Below, in pieces: positions 1 through 8,487 of a DNA stretch of 36,942 bases. Made by a program: the position numbers and the translations under genes. The number at the start of each line of letters is the position of its first letter. The stretch's first letter is position 1. The stretch lies in NCBI GenBank assembly GCA_045118155.1, contig JBGUXS010000070.1, forward strand, positions 1-36,942, in the 5' to 3' direction. This DNA comes from JBGUXS01 sp045118155 (GTDB lineage Bacteria > Pseudomonadota > Alphaproteobacteria > CAAHEQ01 > UBA3637). The notes under the pieces are model-generated. The model saw only the letters and a program-made list of their open reading frames with translations, was not told the DNA's origin and searched no databases.

Positions 1-1
1 A

Positions 2-79
2 AACCCTGTGACTTTGGGGCTTTGTTCCGAAGGGGAACTCAATCGTTTGATTGCAGATTTTGAAAAGAAAGAAGGCTAA
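2..79 (+). CDS. C-terminal end of an unidentified protein (partial)
   Basis: An open frame runs in from the left edge and ends at a TAA at 77-79, two bases before the gapR ATG. The 25 visible residues end in FEKKEG and carry no motif I recognise, so no function is assigned. The tight spacing suggests that this gene and gapR are co-transcribed. It could be a chance frame, but the position directly upstream of gapR with no other room for a stop favours a real gene end. Confidence 0.5.
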   Translation, partial: NPVTLGLCSEGELNRLIADFEKKEG

Positions 80-81
80 AT

Positions 82-336
82 ATGACGGATGCACAAAATA
101 CCCCCGGTTCAGAAGGGGGGCGGCTTGGGGCTTTAATTGAACGGATAGAACGGCTTGAGGAAGAACGTAAAGAATTAGGGGCCGATATTCGGGAAGTTTT
201 TGCTGAAGCAAAATCCGCGGGTTTTGATACCAAGGTTATGCGCCAGATTTTACGGCTAAGAAAAATGACACCAGCTGATCGGGCGGAAGCTGAATTTTTA
301 CGTGATTCTTATAAAAAATTGCTTGGAATTGATTAA
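82..336 (+). CDS. gapR: GapR nucleoid-associated protein (DUF2312)
   Basis: 84 aa, close to the 80-90 aa usual for the DUF2312/GapR family. What is seen: a charged coiled-coil helix (LIERIERLEEERKEL, about residues 17-31), the family core IREVFAEAKSAGFD, and the end segment MRQILRLRKM. GapR is known in Caulobacter as a DNA-binding protein that clamps overtwisted AT-rich DNA ahead of replication and transcription forks and helps topoisomerases. It is almost confined to Alphaproteobacteria, so it also supports the taxonomic call. It starts two bases after the upstream gene and is followed by a small AT-rich terminator-like hairpin. Confidence 0.95.
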   Translation: MTDAQNTPGSEGGRLGALIERIERLEEERKELGADIREVFAEAKSAGFDTKVMRQILRLRKMTPADRAEAEFLRDSYKKLLGID

Positions 337-360
337 AAAATCATTTCGTTTTGATTTTTT
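335..360 (+). terminator. AT-rich hairpin after gapR
   Basis: A perfect 9-bp inverted repeat (335-343 with 352-360) has an 8-nt loop and a run of six T at its end. It starts inside the gapR stop codon. The stem is A/T-rich (8 of 9 pairs), so it is a weak intrinsic terminator at best. Confidence 0.5.
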
Positions 361-363
361 TGC

Positions 364-392
364 TTGCAATCTTTTTTGAAAAAGGGTAAACT
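364..392 (+). promoter_or_regulatory. Promoter of the DUF4167-rho operon
   Basis: TTGCAA at 364-369, a 17-bp spacer and TAAACT at 387-392 place a start near 399. The leader then contains two consecutive small hairpins: 404-409 with 415-420, and CTTTAC 425-430 with GTAAAG 436-441. The ribosome-binding site is AAGGGG at about 454-459. The -35 variant matches those of greA, tRNA-Asn and htpG in this window. Confidence 0.6.
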
Positions 393-463
393 TATCCCCA
401 AGGACAAAAAGAGGTTTTGTTCTTCTTTACCTGATGTAAAGGTTATTTTCAACAAGGGGAAAA

Positions 464-982
464 ATGAAATTGAATCAAAAAAATCGCTTTAGTGGGCGTG
501 CCACGAACGGAAATCGTGGGCCGAAAGGTCAAGTTATTTTCAGAAACACAGCATTGGAAAGTACAGGACCAGCCGGGAAGATCCGGGGGACGGCTTTGCA
601 ATTGGTGGATAAATATCAAGCAGGGGCTAAAGATGCGTTGCTTCAAAATGATCGGGTGTTGGCAGAAACATTTTTACAGTATGCCGATCATTACATGCGT
701 CTTCATAATTTAGCCGTTGCCAATGAACAGGCCTTGCGTCCGACATCTAAAGCCCTAGATTTAGAAGAAGAAACGTTGGAAGAAATGCCAGAAAAAGAAG
801 GAGAACAAGAAATAAAAACCCAAACCGAACAATTAACGGATTCCATAGAACAGGTGGCAAATTTAGAAAGTATTTTGCCAGCAGTGGAATTGCCTGTGGC
901 CCGTCCTAAAAAACGTTTTATGCATCGTAAAAAAATAGAAAAAGAAGAAGTAAAACCGATTATCGTAGATGAAGAAGAATAA
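464..982 (+). CDS. DUF4167 domain-containing protein
   Basis: 172 aa. The N-terminal part carries the DUF4167 core: a basic glycine/asparagine-rich start, then GKIRGTALQLVDKYQAGAKD and a DRVLAETFLQYADHYMRL segment (about residues 44-86), which resembles a single helical repeat. The remainder is acidic and low in complexity, ending in a Lys/Glu stretch. DUF4167 proteins are typical of Alphaproteobacteria; their role is unproven, though the basic head hints at nucleic-acid binding (inference). An ATG at 464 follows AAGGGG at good spacing. The rho start lies 11 bp past the stop, so the two are probably one operon. Confidence 0.9.
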   Translation: MKLNQKNRFSGRATNGNRGPKGQVIFRNTALESTGPAGKIRGTALQLVDKYQAGAKDALLQNDRVLAETFLQYADHYMRLHNLAVANEQALRPTSKALDLEEETLEEMPEKEGEQEIKTQTEQLTDSIEQVANLESILPAVELPVARPKKRFMHRKKIEKEEVKPIIVDEEE

Positions 983-993
983 GGGGGAAACGC

Positions 994-2262
994 ATGCAAC
1001 TGAAAGATTTAAAGAAGAAAAACGCTGAAGAATTGCTAAGCTATGCAGAAGAACTTCATGTAGAAGATGCCGCTTCCCTAAGAACACAAGACCTAATGTA
1101 TGCCGTGTTAAAACGTCTGGCAGAAACCGAAAATACCCTGTACGGGGAAGGGGTGTTGGAAGTCATGCAAGATGGGTTTGGTTTTTTGCGTTCGCCAGAG
1201 GCTAATTATCTAGCCGGTCCTGATGATATTTATGTGGAACCGCAACAAATTAAACGGTTGGGCTTAAGAACGGGGGATACCGTAGAAGGGGAAATTAGGG
1301 CCCCCCAAAATGGGGAACGTTATTTCTCACTGACTAAAATTAATCGGGTGAATTTTTCGGATGTGGATTTCTTACGCTATCGGGTGAACTTTGATGATTT
1401 AACCCCATTGTATCCGAATGAACGGATTGTGATGGAACAAAAAGATGCCCCACAAGATGGGAAAAATAAAGATTATACGGCCCGAATTATTGACTTGATT
1501 TGCCCACAAGGAAAGGGGCAGCGCAGCTTAATCGTGGCCCCTCCTAGAACCGGGAAAACGGTGATGCTTCAAAATATCGCGCATTCAATTGCCGCTAATT
1601 ACCCAGACGTGCATTTGATTGTTTTATTGATTGATGAACGGCCGGAAGAAGTGACGGATATGATTCGGTCGGTCAAAGGGGAAGTGATTAGTTCAACTTT
1701 TGATGAACCGGCATCTCGCCATGTCCAGGTGGCCGAAATGGTTATTGAAAAGGCAAAACGGCTTGTAGAACATAAAAAAGATGTGATTATTTTGCTAGAT
1801 TCTATTACCAGATTGGCCCGGGCATATAATACGGTTATCCCAAGTTCCGGAAAGGTGTTAACCGGGGGGGTGGATGCGAATGCCCTGCAAAAACCAAAAC
1901 GCTTTTTTGGGGCGGCTAGAAATATTGAAGAAGGGGGGTCGCTGACGATTTTTGGAACGGCCTTGATTGATACAGGATCCCGTATGGATGAAGTGATTTT
2001 TGAAGAATTCAAAGGAACAGGTAATTCGGAAATTATTTTGGATCGTAAAGTATCAGACAAGCGGATTTTCCCCGCGATTGATGTGACGAAATCCGGAACC
2101 CGCAAGGAAGAAGAACTGATTGAACGTGATAAGCTGTCAAAAATGTGGGTGTTGCGACGGGTTTTGATGCCAATGGGGGTGACCGATTCCATGGAATTTT
2201 TGATTGATAAATTGCGTCAAACCAAAACAAATGATGACTTTTTTGTCAGTATGAATCAATGA
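994..2262 (+). CDS. rho: Transcription termination factor Rho
   Basis: 422 aa, near the E. coli length of 419. Rho is a hexameric RNA-dependent ATPase that binds unstructured C-rich RNA and dislodges RNA polymerase. Domains in order: N-terminal helical domain (residues 1-45), RNA-binding cold-shock fold with GFGFLR (about 60-125), then the RecA-like motor with Walker A PPRTGKT near residues 183-189, Walker B VIILLDSITRLARAYN and the Q/R-loop region SGKVLTGGVDANAL. All key motifs look intact. The start is supported by AAGGGGG just upstream. Its stop overlaps the next ATG by 4 bp. Rho probably matters a great deal here, because most convergent genes have no hairpin terminator between them. Confidence 0.98.
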   Translation: MQLKDLKKKNAEELLSYAEELHVEDAASLRTQDLMYAVLKRLAETENTLYGEGVLEVMQDGFGFLRSPEANYLAGPDDIYVEPQQIKRLGLRTGDTVEGEIRAPQNGERYFSLTKINRVNFSDVDFLRYRVNFDDLTPLYPNERIVMEQKDAPQDGKNKDYTARIIDLICPQGKGQRSLIVAPPRTGKTVMLQNIAHSIAANYPDVHLIVLLIDERPEEVTDMIRSVKGEVISSTFDEPASRHVQVAEMVIEKAKRLVEHKKDVIILLDSITRLARAYNTVIPSSGKVLTGGVDANALQKPKRFFGAARNIEEGGSLTIFGTALIDTGSRMDEVIFEEFKGTGNSEIILDRKVSDKRIFPAIDVTKSGTRKEEELIERDKLSKMWVLRRVLMPMGVTDSMEFLIDKLRQTKTNDDFFVSMNQ

Positions 2263-2954
2263 TCTACTATGATGCGCATTTACACCTTGTGCCAGATGAC
2301 ATCCTAGAAAATGCCAAAGCTAGGGGCTTGAAGGCGTTTTTTATGAACGCTAGGACCCCAGGGGAATGGGATAGTGTTTTATCATGTGCCTCTAAGTTCG
2401 GCGGATATGCTTGTTTAGGGGTACATCCCTGGTTTGTGGAACACCTTGAAGAAGGTTGGAAAGAACGCCTTGAACAAATTTTAAAACAAAATGAAAATGT
2501 GATGATTGGGGAAGTGGGTTTGGATAGGTTGCATCCTGCATTTGATAAGCAACAAAAGGTTTTTGAAAAGTGCCTAGAATTAGCTTTAACTTATCATCGG
2601 GCCATCCATATTCATTGTGTGCGGGCGTGGGATGTGATGGAACATATGCTTAAAGGGTATTTAGGGGTTTGCTTATTTCATGGATTTAAGGGAAATGAAC
2701 AAATTGTAAAGGCTTTACCCAAAAGCGCTTATTTTTCCGGAAATACCCTTTTAAAAGGGGTGCCAGAAAGCCGTGTTCTGATTGAATCAGATGCCCCAGA
2801 CGGATTGAAAAATCCAGCAGAAATTGCTGCTTTAGCGTTTTTTCAAAAAAATGAAACGATTTTGATACAAAATATGCAAATGTTTTTGAAACAAGCTTTG
2901 CCACGAAAATCCCTTGACAAATTGGGTGAAATTACGGATAATGTCCCGCATTGA
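2259..2954 (+). CDS. TatD family metal-dependent hydrolase
   Basis: 231 aa, shorter than the usual 255-265 aa of TatD DNases. TatD enzymes are metal-dependent phosphodiesterases in a TIM barrel, linked to DNA repair and RNA or tRNA quality control. Visible metal ligands: the HLH pair in YDAHLHL (residues 6-8), the Glu in GEVGLDR, the His in IHCVRA, a His in LFHGF, and the Asp in IESDAPDG. The active site therefore seems complete despite the shortening. It is translationally coupled to rho (ATGA overlap), and lon follows 15 bp after its stop. Exact subfamily and substrate cannot be told. Confidence 0.85.
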   Translation: MIYYDAHLHLVPDDILENAKARGLKAFFMNARTPGEWDSVLSCASKFGGYACLGVHPWFVEHLEEGWKERLEQILKQNENVMIGEVGLDRLHPAFDKQQKVFEKCLELALTYHRAIHIHCVRAWDVMEHMLKGYLGVCLFHGFKGNEQIVKALPKSAYFSGNTLLKGVPESRVLIESDAPDGLKNPAEIAALAFFQKNETILIQNMQMFLKQALPRKSLDKLGEITDNVPH

Positions 2955-2969
2955 TGAAAGGAAGAAATC

Positions 2970-5312
2970 ATGAATGATACAGCTGTCCAAGAAGGGGTTT
3001 ACCCTGTTTTAGTATTACGGGATGTTTTGGTTTTTCCCTATGTAGTGACTTCAGTCTTTGTGGGGCGAGAAAAATCTATTCATGCCTTGGAAGCTGCTAT
3101 GGCCCAACAAAAGCAGATTATGTTAGTGGCCCAGAAAGATTCTCTTTTGGAAAATCCCTATCAAGGGGATTTATACACCGTAGGAATTGTGGCTAAAATT
3201 TTGCAGTTAGTTAAATTGCCAGATGGGACAGTCAAGGCTCTTGTGGAAGGGGTTACGCGTGCAAAAGTTGTAGAATGGACGCAAAATCAAGATTTTTTTG
3301 AAGCCCATATTACGGTCTTGCCAGAAGTGATGGATGATGAAGGAAAAATTGAAACCTTAACGCGATCTGTTATGCATCAGTTTGAATCTTATGTCCAGTA
3401 TAATAAGAAAGTTGGGGTAGAGGTTGTTCTTCCTATTTTGCAAATAAAAAACCCCTTAAAATTATCTGGGGCAATTATGGCTCACTTAGGAATTGGTGTT
3501 GACCAAAAGCAAAAAATCCTGGAAATGGATAAATTAGAAGATAGGTTAGAGGCCCTGTTCGCTGAGCTTGAAAAGGAATTAGAGGTTCTACAAGTAGAAC
3601 GCAAAATCCGCAAGCGTGTGAAACGTCAAATGGAAAAAACTCAGCGTGAATACTACTTAAATGAGCAAATGAAGGCCATTCAAAAAGAATTAGGGGATGG
3701 AGATGAAGGGGCAGAACTTTTAGAACTTGAAAAGAAAATCAAGATGGCGGGTATGCCTAAGGAAACCAAAGAAAAAGCCCTTGGGGAGCTTAAAAAACTT
3801 AAAATGATGGGGCATATGTCTTCGGAAGCGGGCATTATTCGGGGGTATATTGATTGGTTAGTATCGGTCCCATGGAAGACCAAAAGTCCTTTGAAGACAG
3901 ATTTAGAAGAAGCACGCCGGATCTTGGATGAAGATCATTACGGTCTTGAAAAAGTTAAAGAACGGATTATTGAATTTTTGGCGGTTCAAAACAGAACAGG
4001 GTCCTTAAAAGGGTCTATTTTATGTTTTGTGGGCCCCCCGGGGGTTGGAAAAACATCTTTGGGGAAATCTATTGCTAAAGCCACGGGACGTGCTTTTGTA
4101 CGGGCGGCTTTGGGGGGTATGCGAGATGAAGCCGAAATTCGGGGGCATCGGCGAACTTATATTGGGGCTATGCCGGGTAAAATTATTCAAGGAATGAAAA
4201 AAGTAAAAACGATTAACCCGTTGTTTCTATTAGATGAAATTGATAAGGTTGGGGCCGATTATCGCGGGGATCCATCGTCGGCTTTGTTGGAAGTTTTAGA
4301 TCCAGAACAAAATGTCGCTTTTAATGATCACTATTTAGAGGTGGATTATGATCTATCTCATGTGATGTTTATTACAACGGCCAATTCTTATCAAATGCCA
4401 CGCCCTCTTTTGGATAGAATGGAAGTCATTTACCTGTCTGGATATACGGAAGATGAAAAAGTACAAATTGCCATGCGCCACTTGATTCCTAAACAATTAG
4501 AACAAGCTGGCTTAAAAGAGGAAGAAATGGCTATTTCTGGGGAAGCGTTAACTAATATTATCCGTTATTATACACGGGAATCGGGGGTACGTAATTTAGA
4601 ACGTGAAATTGCTAATATCGCCCGAAAAGTGGTGAAGGAAATTCAGACCGATGGGGTTAAATCGGTTGTGATTACCCCAGATAATCTTAAAAAATATATG
4701 GGGGTGCCAAAGTTTGATTTTGGGGTTGCCGAAAAAGAAGATCAAGTGGGGACAACAACGGGGTTAAGCTATTCCGAAACCGGGGGAGATATTTTGGCAA
4801 TTGAAGCCGTGGTCATGCCTGGAAAAGGGAATATTATTTTAACCGGTCGCCTTGGGGATGTGATGAAAGAATCAGCGGAGGCCGCACGTTCTTTTATTCG
4901 GGCGAATCATAAAAAATTTGGCATTGATTCAAAATTGTTTGAAAAAAGCGATATCCATATCCATGTGCCGGAAGGGGCAACCCCAAAAGATGGTCCATCA
5001 GCGGGGCTTGCCATGATGTGTTCATTGGTATCGGCCTTAACGGGTATTCCCGTTAAAAAGACGGTGGCTATGACGGGGGAAATTACGTTGCGTGGTCGGG
5101 CATTGCCGATTGGGGGATTGAAGGAAAAATTGTTAGCTGCCTTGCGTGGGGGCATTCAAACGGTCCTTATCCCCGCGGAAAATGAGAAGGATTTAGAAGA
5201 AATCCCAGATAACGTCAAACAAGGGCTTCATTTGATTCCCGTGACATCGGCTGAACAGGTTTTGGAATTAGCTTTAACAAAACCCTTAAAAACAAATTCC
5301 AATAAAGGGTAA
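2970..5312 (+). CDS. lon: ATP-dependent protease La (Lon)
   Basis: 780 aa, matching E. coli Lon at 784. Lon is a soluble hexameric AAA+ serine protease that degrades misfolded and regulatory proteins. Order of domains: substrate-binding N domain (about 1-200), coiled-coil (about 200-300), AAA+ module with Walker A GPPGVGKTS and Walker B FLLDEIDK, and the C-terminal protease with the catalytic dyad Ser677 (PKDGPSAGLAMM) and Lys720 (GGLKEKLLAA). The start follows AAAGGAAG at good distance. It is last in the rho-tatD-lon run, and dolP ends 2 bp away on the other strand with no terminator between them. Confidence 0.98.
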   Translation: MNDTAVQEGVYPVLVLRDVLVFPYVVTSVFVGREKSIHALEAAMAQQKQIMLVAQKDSLLENPYQGDLYTVGIVAKILQLVKLPDGTVKALVEGVTRAKVVEWTQNQDFFEAHITVLPEVMDDEGKIETLTRSVMHQFESYVQYNKKVGVEVVLPILQIKNPLKLSGAIMAHLGIGVDQKQKILEMDKLEDRLEALFAELEKELEVLQVERKIRKRVKRQMEKTQREYYLNEQMKAIQKELGDGDEGAELLELEKKIKMAGMPKETKEKALGELKKLKMMGHMSSEAGIIRGYIDWLVSVPWKTKSPLKTDLEEARRILDEDHYGLEKVKERIIEFLAVQNRTGSLKGSILCFVGPPGVGKTSLGKSIAKATGRAFVRAALGGMRDEAEIRGHRRTYIGAMPGKIIQGMKKVKTINPLFLLDEIDKVGADYRGDPSSALLEVLDPEQNVAFNDHYLEVDYDLSHVMFITTANSYQMPRPLLDRMEVIYLSGYTEDEKVQIAMRHLIPKQLEQAGLKEEEMAISGEALTNIIRYYTRESGVRNLEREIANIARKVVKEIQTDGVKSVVITPDNLKKYMGVPKFDFGVAEKEDQVGTTTGLSYSETGGDILAIEAVVMPGKGNIILTGRLGDVMKESAEAARSFIRANHKKFGIDSKLFEKSDIHIHVPEGATPKDGPSAGLAMMCSLVSALTGIPVKKTVAMTGEITLRGRALPIGGLKEKLLAALRGGIQTVLIPAENEKDLEEIPDNVKQGLHLIPVTSAEQVLELALTKPLKTNSNKG

Positions 5313-5314
5313 AG

Positions 5315-5908
5315 TTAATCATCCGCAGATGGGGTTGAATTTAGAATTTCTGGAATGAGGGTCACAACTTTTTCCACACCAGCGGTATCTTTGATGACCG
5401 CTAGAACTTTTTCGTATTCTTGACGGGATGTACTTTGCCCCATAATATACAGTACTTTGTTTTCCATGGTTAGTTTGTAATTAGAGGATTTAATTCCTTT
5501 TGTTAACATCAATTGTGTGCGAATAAAACCAGAAACGGCGGCATCTTCTTGAACATCCGCCAAGGCAAGTGGGGTATCTTGACGAATATAATTATAAACC
5601 TTTTTAACCCCTGGGGTTTGCCATGTTAAAGTGACGAGGTGCATAATAAGATCTGTTGAAGGAATTGCCCCGGTTAGTAAAACAACCCCATTAAAGACAG
5701 TTACTTCAACATCTGCCCCTAATTTGATATCTTCCTTGATGAAGGCACTGCGTAAAGCCAAATTTATTTGTGTATCTTCGGCATCTTGTTTTAGGGGGCG
5801 ATCATCCCAGAGTATAGTTCCAATGCGTCTAATACCCGTAGCTAATGTCCCCAAATAGGTACATCCACTTAAACAGAATATGATTAAAAGGAAACAAATT
5901 TTCTTCAT
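5315..5908 (-). CDS. BON-domain outer-membrane lipoprotein (DolP/YraP-like)
   Basis: 197 aa from the ATG at 5908. A longer frame exists upstream, but this start gives a textbook lipoprotein signal (MKKICFLLIIFCLSGC, lipobox LSGC) and a TAATG junction with yraN, sharing one base. Two BON domains follow, about residues 50-110 and 120-185, each with the GVVLLTG or KVLYIMGQ strand that marks the family. E. coli DolP is a dual-BON lipoprotein binding anionic phospholipids and supporting outer-membrane integrity and the BAM machinery. The neighbourhood (rsmI, yraN, lpoA) resembles the E. coli one, which supports a DolP-like role; diaA is absent. Confidence 0.88.
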   Translation of the reverse strand: MKKICFLLIIFCLSGCTYLGTLATGIRRIGTILWDDRPLKQDAEDTQINLALRSAFIKEDIKLGADVEVTVFNGVVLLTGAIPSTDLIMHLVTLTWQTPGVKKVYNYIRQDTPLALADVQEDAAVSGFIRTQLMLTKGIKSSNYKLTMENKVLYIMGQSTSRQEYEKVLAVIKDTAGVEKVVTLIPEILNSTPSADD

Positions 5909-6288
5909 TAAATCACCCAAAACGCATTTTTGATATGAACGGGTAAGTGGCTTGGGATAAACCATAAGATATCATAACGACGATCATAAGATTGATAAAG
6001 GGGGTAATGTTTGAAAAAAACTTCGGCCCCACAAATAATACGTTGTTGTTGCGCTAGGTTAACGGCTTCAGCCGCTAACGCTAGGGACGGACGTTTTTTG
6101 ACTTCTACGAAGATAATTGTTTTTCCCTTTTTCATAATTAAATCAATTTCCCCAGCCCCTGATACGTGTGGATTAAAATTGATTTTTAAAGGGCTATACC
6201 CTTTCAGCATTAACCATAAGCAGGCCACTTTTTCCCAAAAATGTCCCTGTCTATAATTTACTTTTCCGCGTTCATGTCTAATGCCCAT
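5908..6288 (-). CDS. YraN family (UPF0102) endonuclease-like protein
   Basis: 126 aa, typical for UPF0102. The fold is related to Holliday-junction resolvases and PD-(D/E)XK nucleases; the cellular role is unknown. Visible: GEIDLIMKKGKTIIFVEVKKR at about residues 46-66, which supplies the Asp and the Glu-x-Lys of the nuclease signature, followed by the A-E-A-V-N helix of the family. The start ATG lies inside the end of rsmI (31-bp overlap) and the stop is shared with the dolP ATG, so rsmI-yraN-dolP is one transcription unit. Confidence 0.93.
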   Translation of the reverse strand: MGIRHERGKVNYRQGHFWEKVACLWLMLKGYSPLKINFNPHVSGAGEIDLIMKKGKTIIFVEVKKRPSLALAAEAVNLAQQQRIICGAEVFFKHYPLYQSYDRRYDILWFIPSHLPVHIKNAFWVI

Positions 6289-7082
6289 GTATAAACCTCT
6301 TTTTTAGAATAACCGGTTAAAATACTGATTTTTTCACTAGCAGATCGGACAGATAGTTTTTTTAGTTCTTTCTTTAAAAGTTGTTTAACTTGTTCTGGGG
6401 TGGGACGTTCGGTTTGTTTTCCCCGATCAATGACAAGAACAACTTCTCCTTTGATGGGATTTTCCTGATAATAGGTTAAAAGGTCTTTAGGAGTGCCAGA
6501 ACGTATTTCTTCAAATTTTTTTGTTAATTCTCTGGCTATAGATAAAGTTCTTGCCCCTAAAATTTCTTCAATATCTTCCAGGGTTTTTAATAAACGCTTG
6601 GGACTTTCATAAAAAATAAGGGTGGCTTCTAAGTTCCCAACATCGGCCAAAGCTTTTTGGCGTTCTGTTTTTTTAACGGGAAGGAATCCCCCAAAAAAGA
6701 ATTTATCCGTGGGGAGCCCTGACAGTTGTAGGGCTGTCAGCAAGGCATTAGCCCCAGGGAGCGAGGTTACCGGTAAGCCTAAACAATTTACTTCATGAAC
6801 TAACTTATAACCGGGATCTGAAATTAAGGGCATCCCAGCATCGGAAACAAGGGCGATGTTTTTCCCCTGTTGTAAAAGGGTTATCAATTTCGGGCGTACT
6901 TCATCCGCATTGTGGTCTTGATAAGTGATGCACTTTTTAGGGGGCAAATTTAATAGGGTGAGTAATTTTTGAGTGACCCGAGTATCTTCACAAGCAATCA
7001 AATCACATGCTTCTAGAATGCGCAGGGCCCGTAAAGTAATATCTTCTAAATTGCCAATAGGGGTTGCAACTAGATATAACAT
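6258..7082 (-). CDS. rsmI: 16S rRNA (cytidine1402-2'-O)-methyltransferase RsmI
   Basis: 274 aa, near the 286 aa of E. coli RsmI. It methylates the 2'-O of C1402 in the decoding centre of 16S rRNA using SAM. It belongs to the tetrapyrrole-methylase fold: LYLVATPIGNLEDITLRAL at the start, CEDTR shortly after, LVSDAGMPLISDPGYKLV in the middle and LTKKFEEIRSGT further on. The C-terminal helical tail is present. The RBS AAAGGA lies about 8 nt before the ATG. It is the first gene of a minus-strand operon and divergent from lpoA. Confidence 0.96.
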   Translation of the reverse strand: MLYLVATPIGNLEDITLRALRILEACDLIACEDTRVTQKLLTLLNLPPKKCITYQDHNADEVRPKLITLLQQGKNIALVSDAGMPLISDPGYKLVHEVNCLGLPVTSLPGANALLTALQLSGLPTDKFFFGGFLPVKKTERQKALADVGNLEATLIFYESPKRLLKTLEDIEEILGARTLSIARELTKKFEEIRSGTPKDLLTYYQENPIKGEVVLVIDRGKQTERPTPEQVKQLLKKELKKLSVRSASEKISILTGYSKKEVYTWALDMNAEK

Positions 7083-7103
7083 ATTAAAAATCCTTTATTT
7101 TTG

Positions 7104-7131
7104 GTTGCGCTCAATTTTTTTTGAGTATAAC
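7104..7131. promoter_or_regulatory. Divergent promoter region of rsmI and lpoA with overlapping -10 boxes
   Basis: On plus: TTGCGC (7105-7110), 15-bp spacer, TATAAC (7126-7131). On minus: TATACT, the complement of 7124-7129. The two -10 boxes share four bases. A CTCAA-T6-TTGAG inverted repeat (7110-7125) fills the spacer of the lpoA promoter. The minus -35 is not clear. Confidence 0.45.
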
Positions 7132-7161
7132 ATAGAAAAAAGTTTTGAAAAGGAGAAAAAA

Positions 7162-8487
7162 ATGCGTAAATCCGTTTATGCCCTTTTGGCTTTCTTGTTA
7201 ATTGCTGGATGTCATATGGCCCCCCAAAAAACAGGTCCGGGAACGTTAACCCCAGGGTTGGGGGGATTACAGGGGGATGATGCGCCGGCGCAAGTTGCCA
7301 TGTTATTGCCGTTATCTGGGAAAACAGAAAAATTAGGGCAAGCTTTTAGAAATGCAGGAACCCTAGCGCAATTTGAAATGGCGGGGAATAATTTTGAACT
7401 TTCCTTTTATGATACCAAAGGGACTCCCGATGGAGCCGTAGAGGCTTATTATGATGCTTTAAAAAAATCCCCAGATGCTATTTTGGGACCGATTATGTCC
7501 CAAGAAGTGAAGGCAATTCAAGCCGAAAACCCAAAAATTCCCGTGTTGAGTTTTACATCGGATGAAACGGTTGTTGGAAAAAATGTCTATACAACGGCCT
7601 TATTAATTTCTGAACAAGTGAAGAAAATCGTAGATTTTGCCTGTCAAGCAGGACGTCGTAAATTGGCTTTGTTAGGACCTGATGATACGATGGGAACGTT
7701 AACGGTTGAAGCGGCGGAACGTGCCGCTTTGATGTGTCCTGGAATGGTGATCACTCAGCAAGTTTTTTATCCTGCGGACACTGTAAATTTTTCCCCATTT
7801 GTCTTGAAAATGATCCCAGCACCGGTTGATCCTAAGAAAAAGAATTTGACCGAGGCCGAACGGATTCGGTTAGAAACCCCTATTCAAGATCAACTTGATT
7901 TTGATGCCCTGTTAATTTTTGAACGGGGAACAAAATTACAACAATTGGCTTCTTTGCTATCTTATTATGATGTAACCCCAGAAGTTATCCCAATTTTAGG
8001 ACTTGCTTCTTTTGGGGATGTATCAGATAAAGCCCTAAATGGGGCCTATTTTGTGGGATTACCTTCCCAAGATTACACGAATTTTGAAGAAAAGTATCGG
8101 GGGACATTTGGTGTAGCGCCCCTTAGATTATCTTCCTTAGCTTATGATGCGGTTTCTTTGGTGGCGGTTTTAACCCAACAACATAATCTCACGCGCCGGG
8201 CTTTAACAGACGAAACAGGATATCGGGGAACGGATGGCTTGTTTAGATTAAATGAAGATGGAACAAATACTCGGGCATTAGAGGTTTTCCAAATCGTTAG
8301 CCCCGGACATTTTAGAACGGTGCAAGCTAGTTCCACAACGTTTGCAGAACCCCCAAGACCAGCTGTGATGTTTGACAGAGAAGAACCACAAATTCCTGCC
8401 GAAGAGGTATCTGAAATGGATTTGGATGCTATTGATCGTTTGGAATCTATTTATCTTCGGGACATACCGCAAGAACCACTTGATTAA
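7162..8487 (+). CDS. Penicillin-binding protein activator, LpoA/LppC-like lipoprotein
   Basis: 441 aa from the ATG at 7162, chosen because AAAGGAG precedes it and the product begins with a lipoprotein signal (MRKSVYALLAFLLIAGC, lipobox LIAGC). The body is a type-1 periplasmic-binding fold (VAMLLPLSGKTEKLGQAFRNAG, then DAILGPIMSQEVKA, PVLSFTSDE). E. coli LpoA has this domain C-terminal to a TPR domain and stimulates PBP1A from the outer membrane. Here only the binding-protein part is present, which is usual for alphaproteobacterial homologues. Whether it activates a penicillin-binding protein or binds a ligand is not known. Its 3' end overlaps convergent hemW by 41 bp. Confidence 0.88.
   Translation: MRKSVYALLAFLLIAGCHMAPQKTGPGTLTPGLGGLQGDDAPAQVAMLLPLSGKTEKLGQAFRNAGTLAQFEMAGNNFELSFYDTKGTPDGAVEAYYDALKKSPDAILGPIMSQEVKAIQAENPKIPVLSFTSDETVVGKNVYTTALLISEQVKKIVDFACQAGRRKLALLGPDDTMGTLTVEAAERAALMCPGMVITQQVFYPADTVNFSPFVLKMIPAPVDPKKKNLTEAERIRLETPIQDQLDFDALLIFERGTKLQQLASLLSYYDVTPEVIPILGLASFGDVSDKALNGAYFVGLPSQDYTNFEEKYRGTFGVAPLRLSSLAYDAVSLVAVLTQQHNLTRRALTDETGYRGTDGLFRLNEDGTNTRALEVFQIVSPGHFRTVQASSTTFAEPPRPAVMFDREEPQIPAEEVSEMDLDAIDRLESIYLRDIPQEPLD

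Noticed and set aside
1599..2192. Long antisense open frame across rho (197 aa)
   Set aside because: It mirrors the constrained codons of rho, has no ribosome-binding site and encodes no recognisable domain.
4031..4060. G-rich runs (here and throughout) as G-quadruplex signals
   Set aside because: They follow from glycine GGG and proline CCC codons and occur in phase with reading frames.
6973..7161. Extended N-terminus for the LpoA-like gene
   Set aside because: It overlaps rsmI and the divergent promoters; the lipoprotein signal and ribosome-binding site define the start at 7162.
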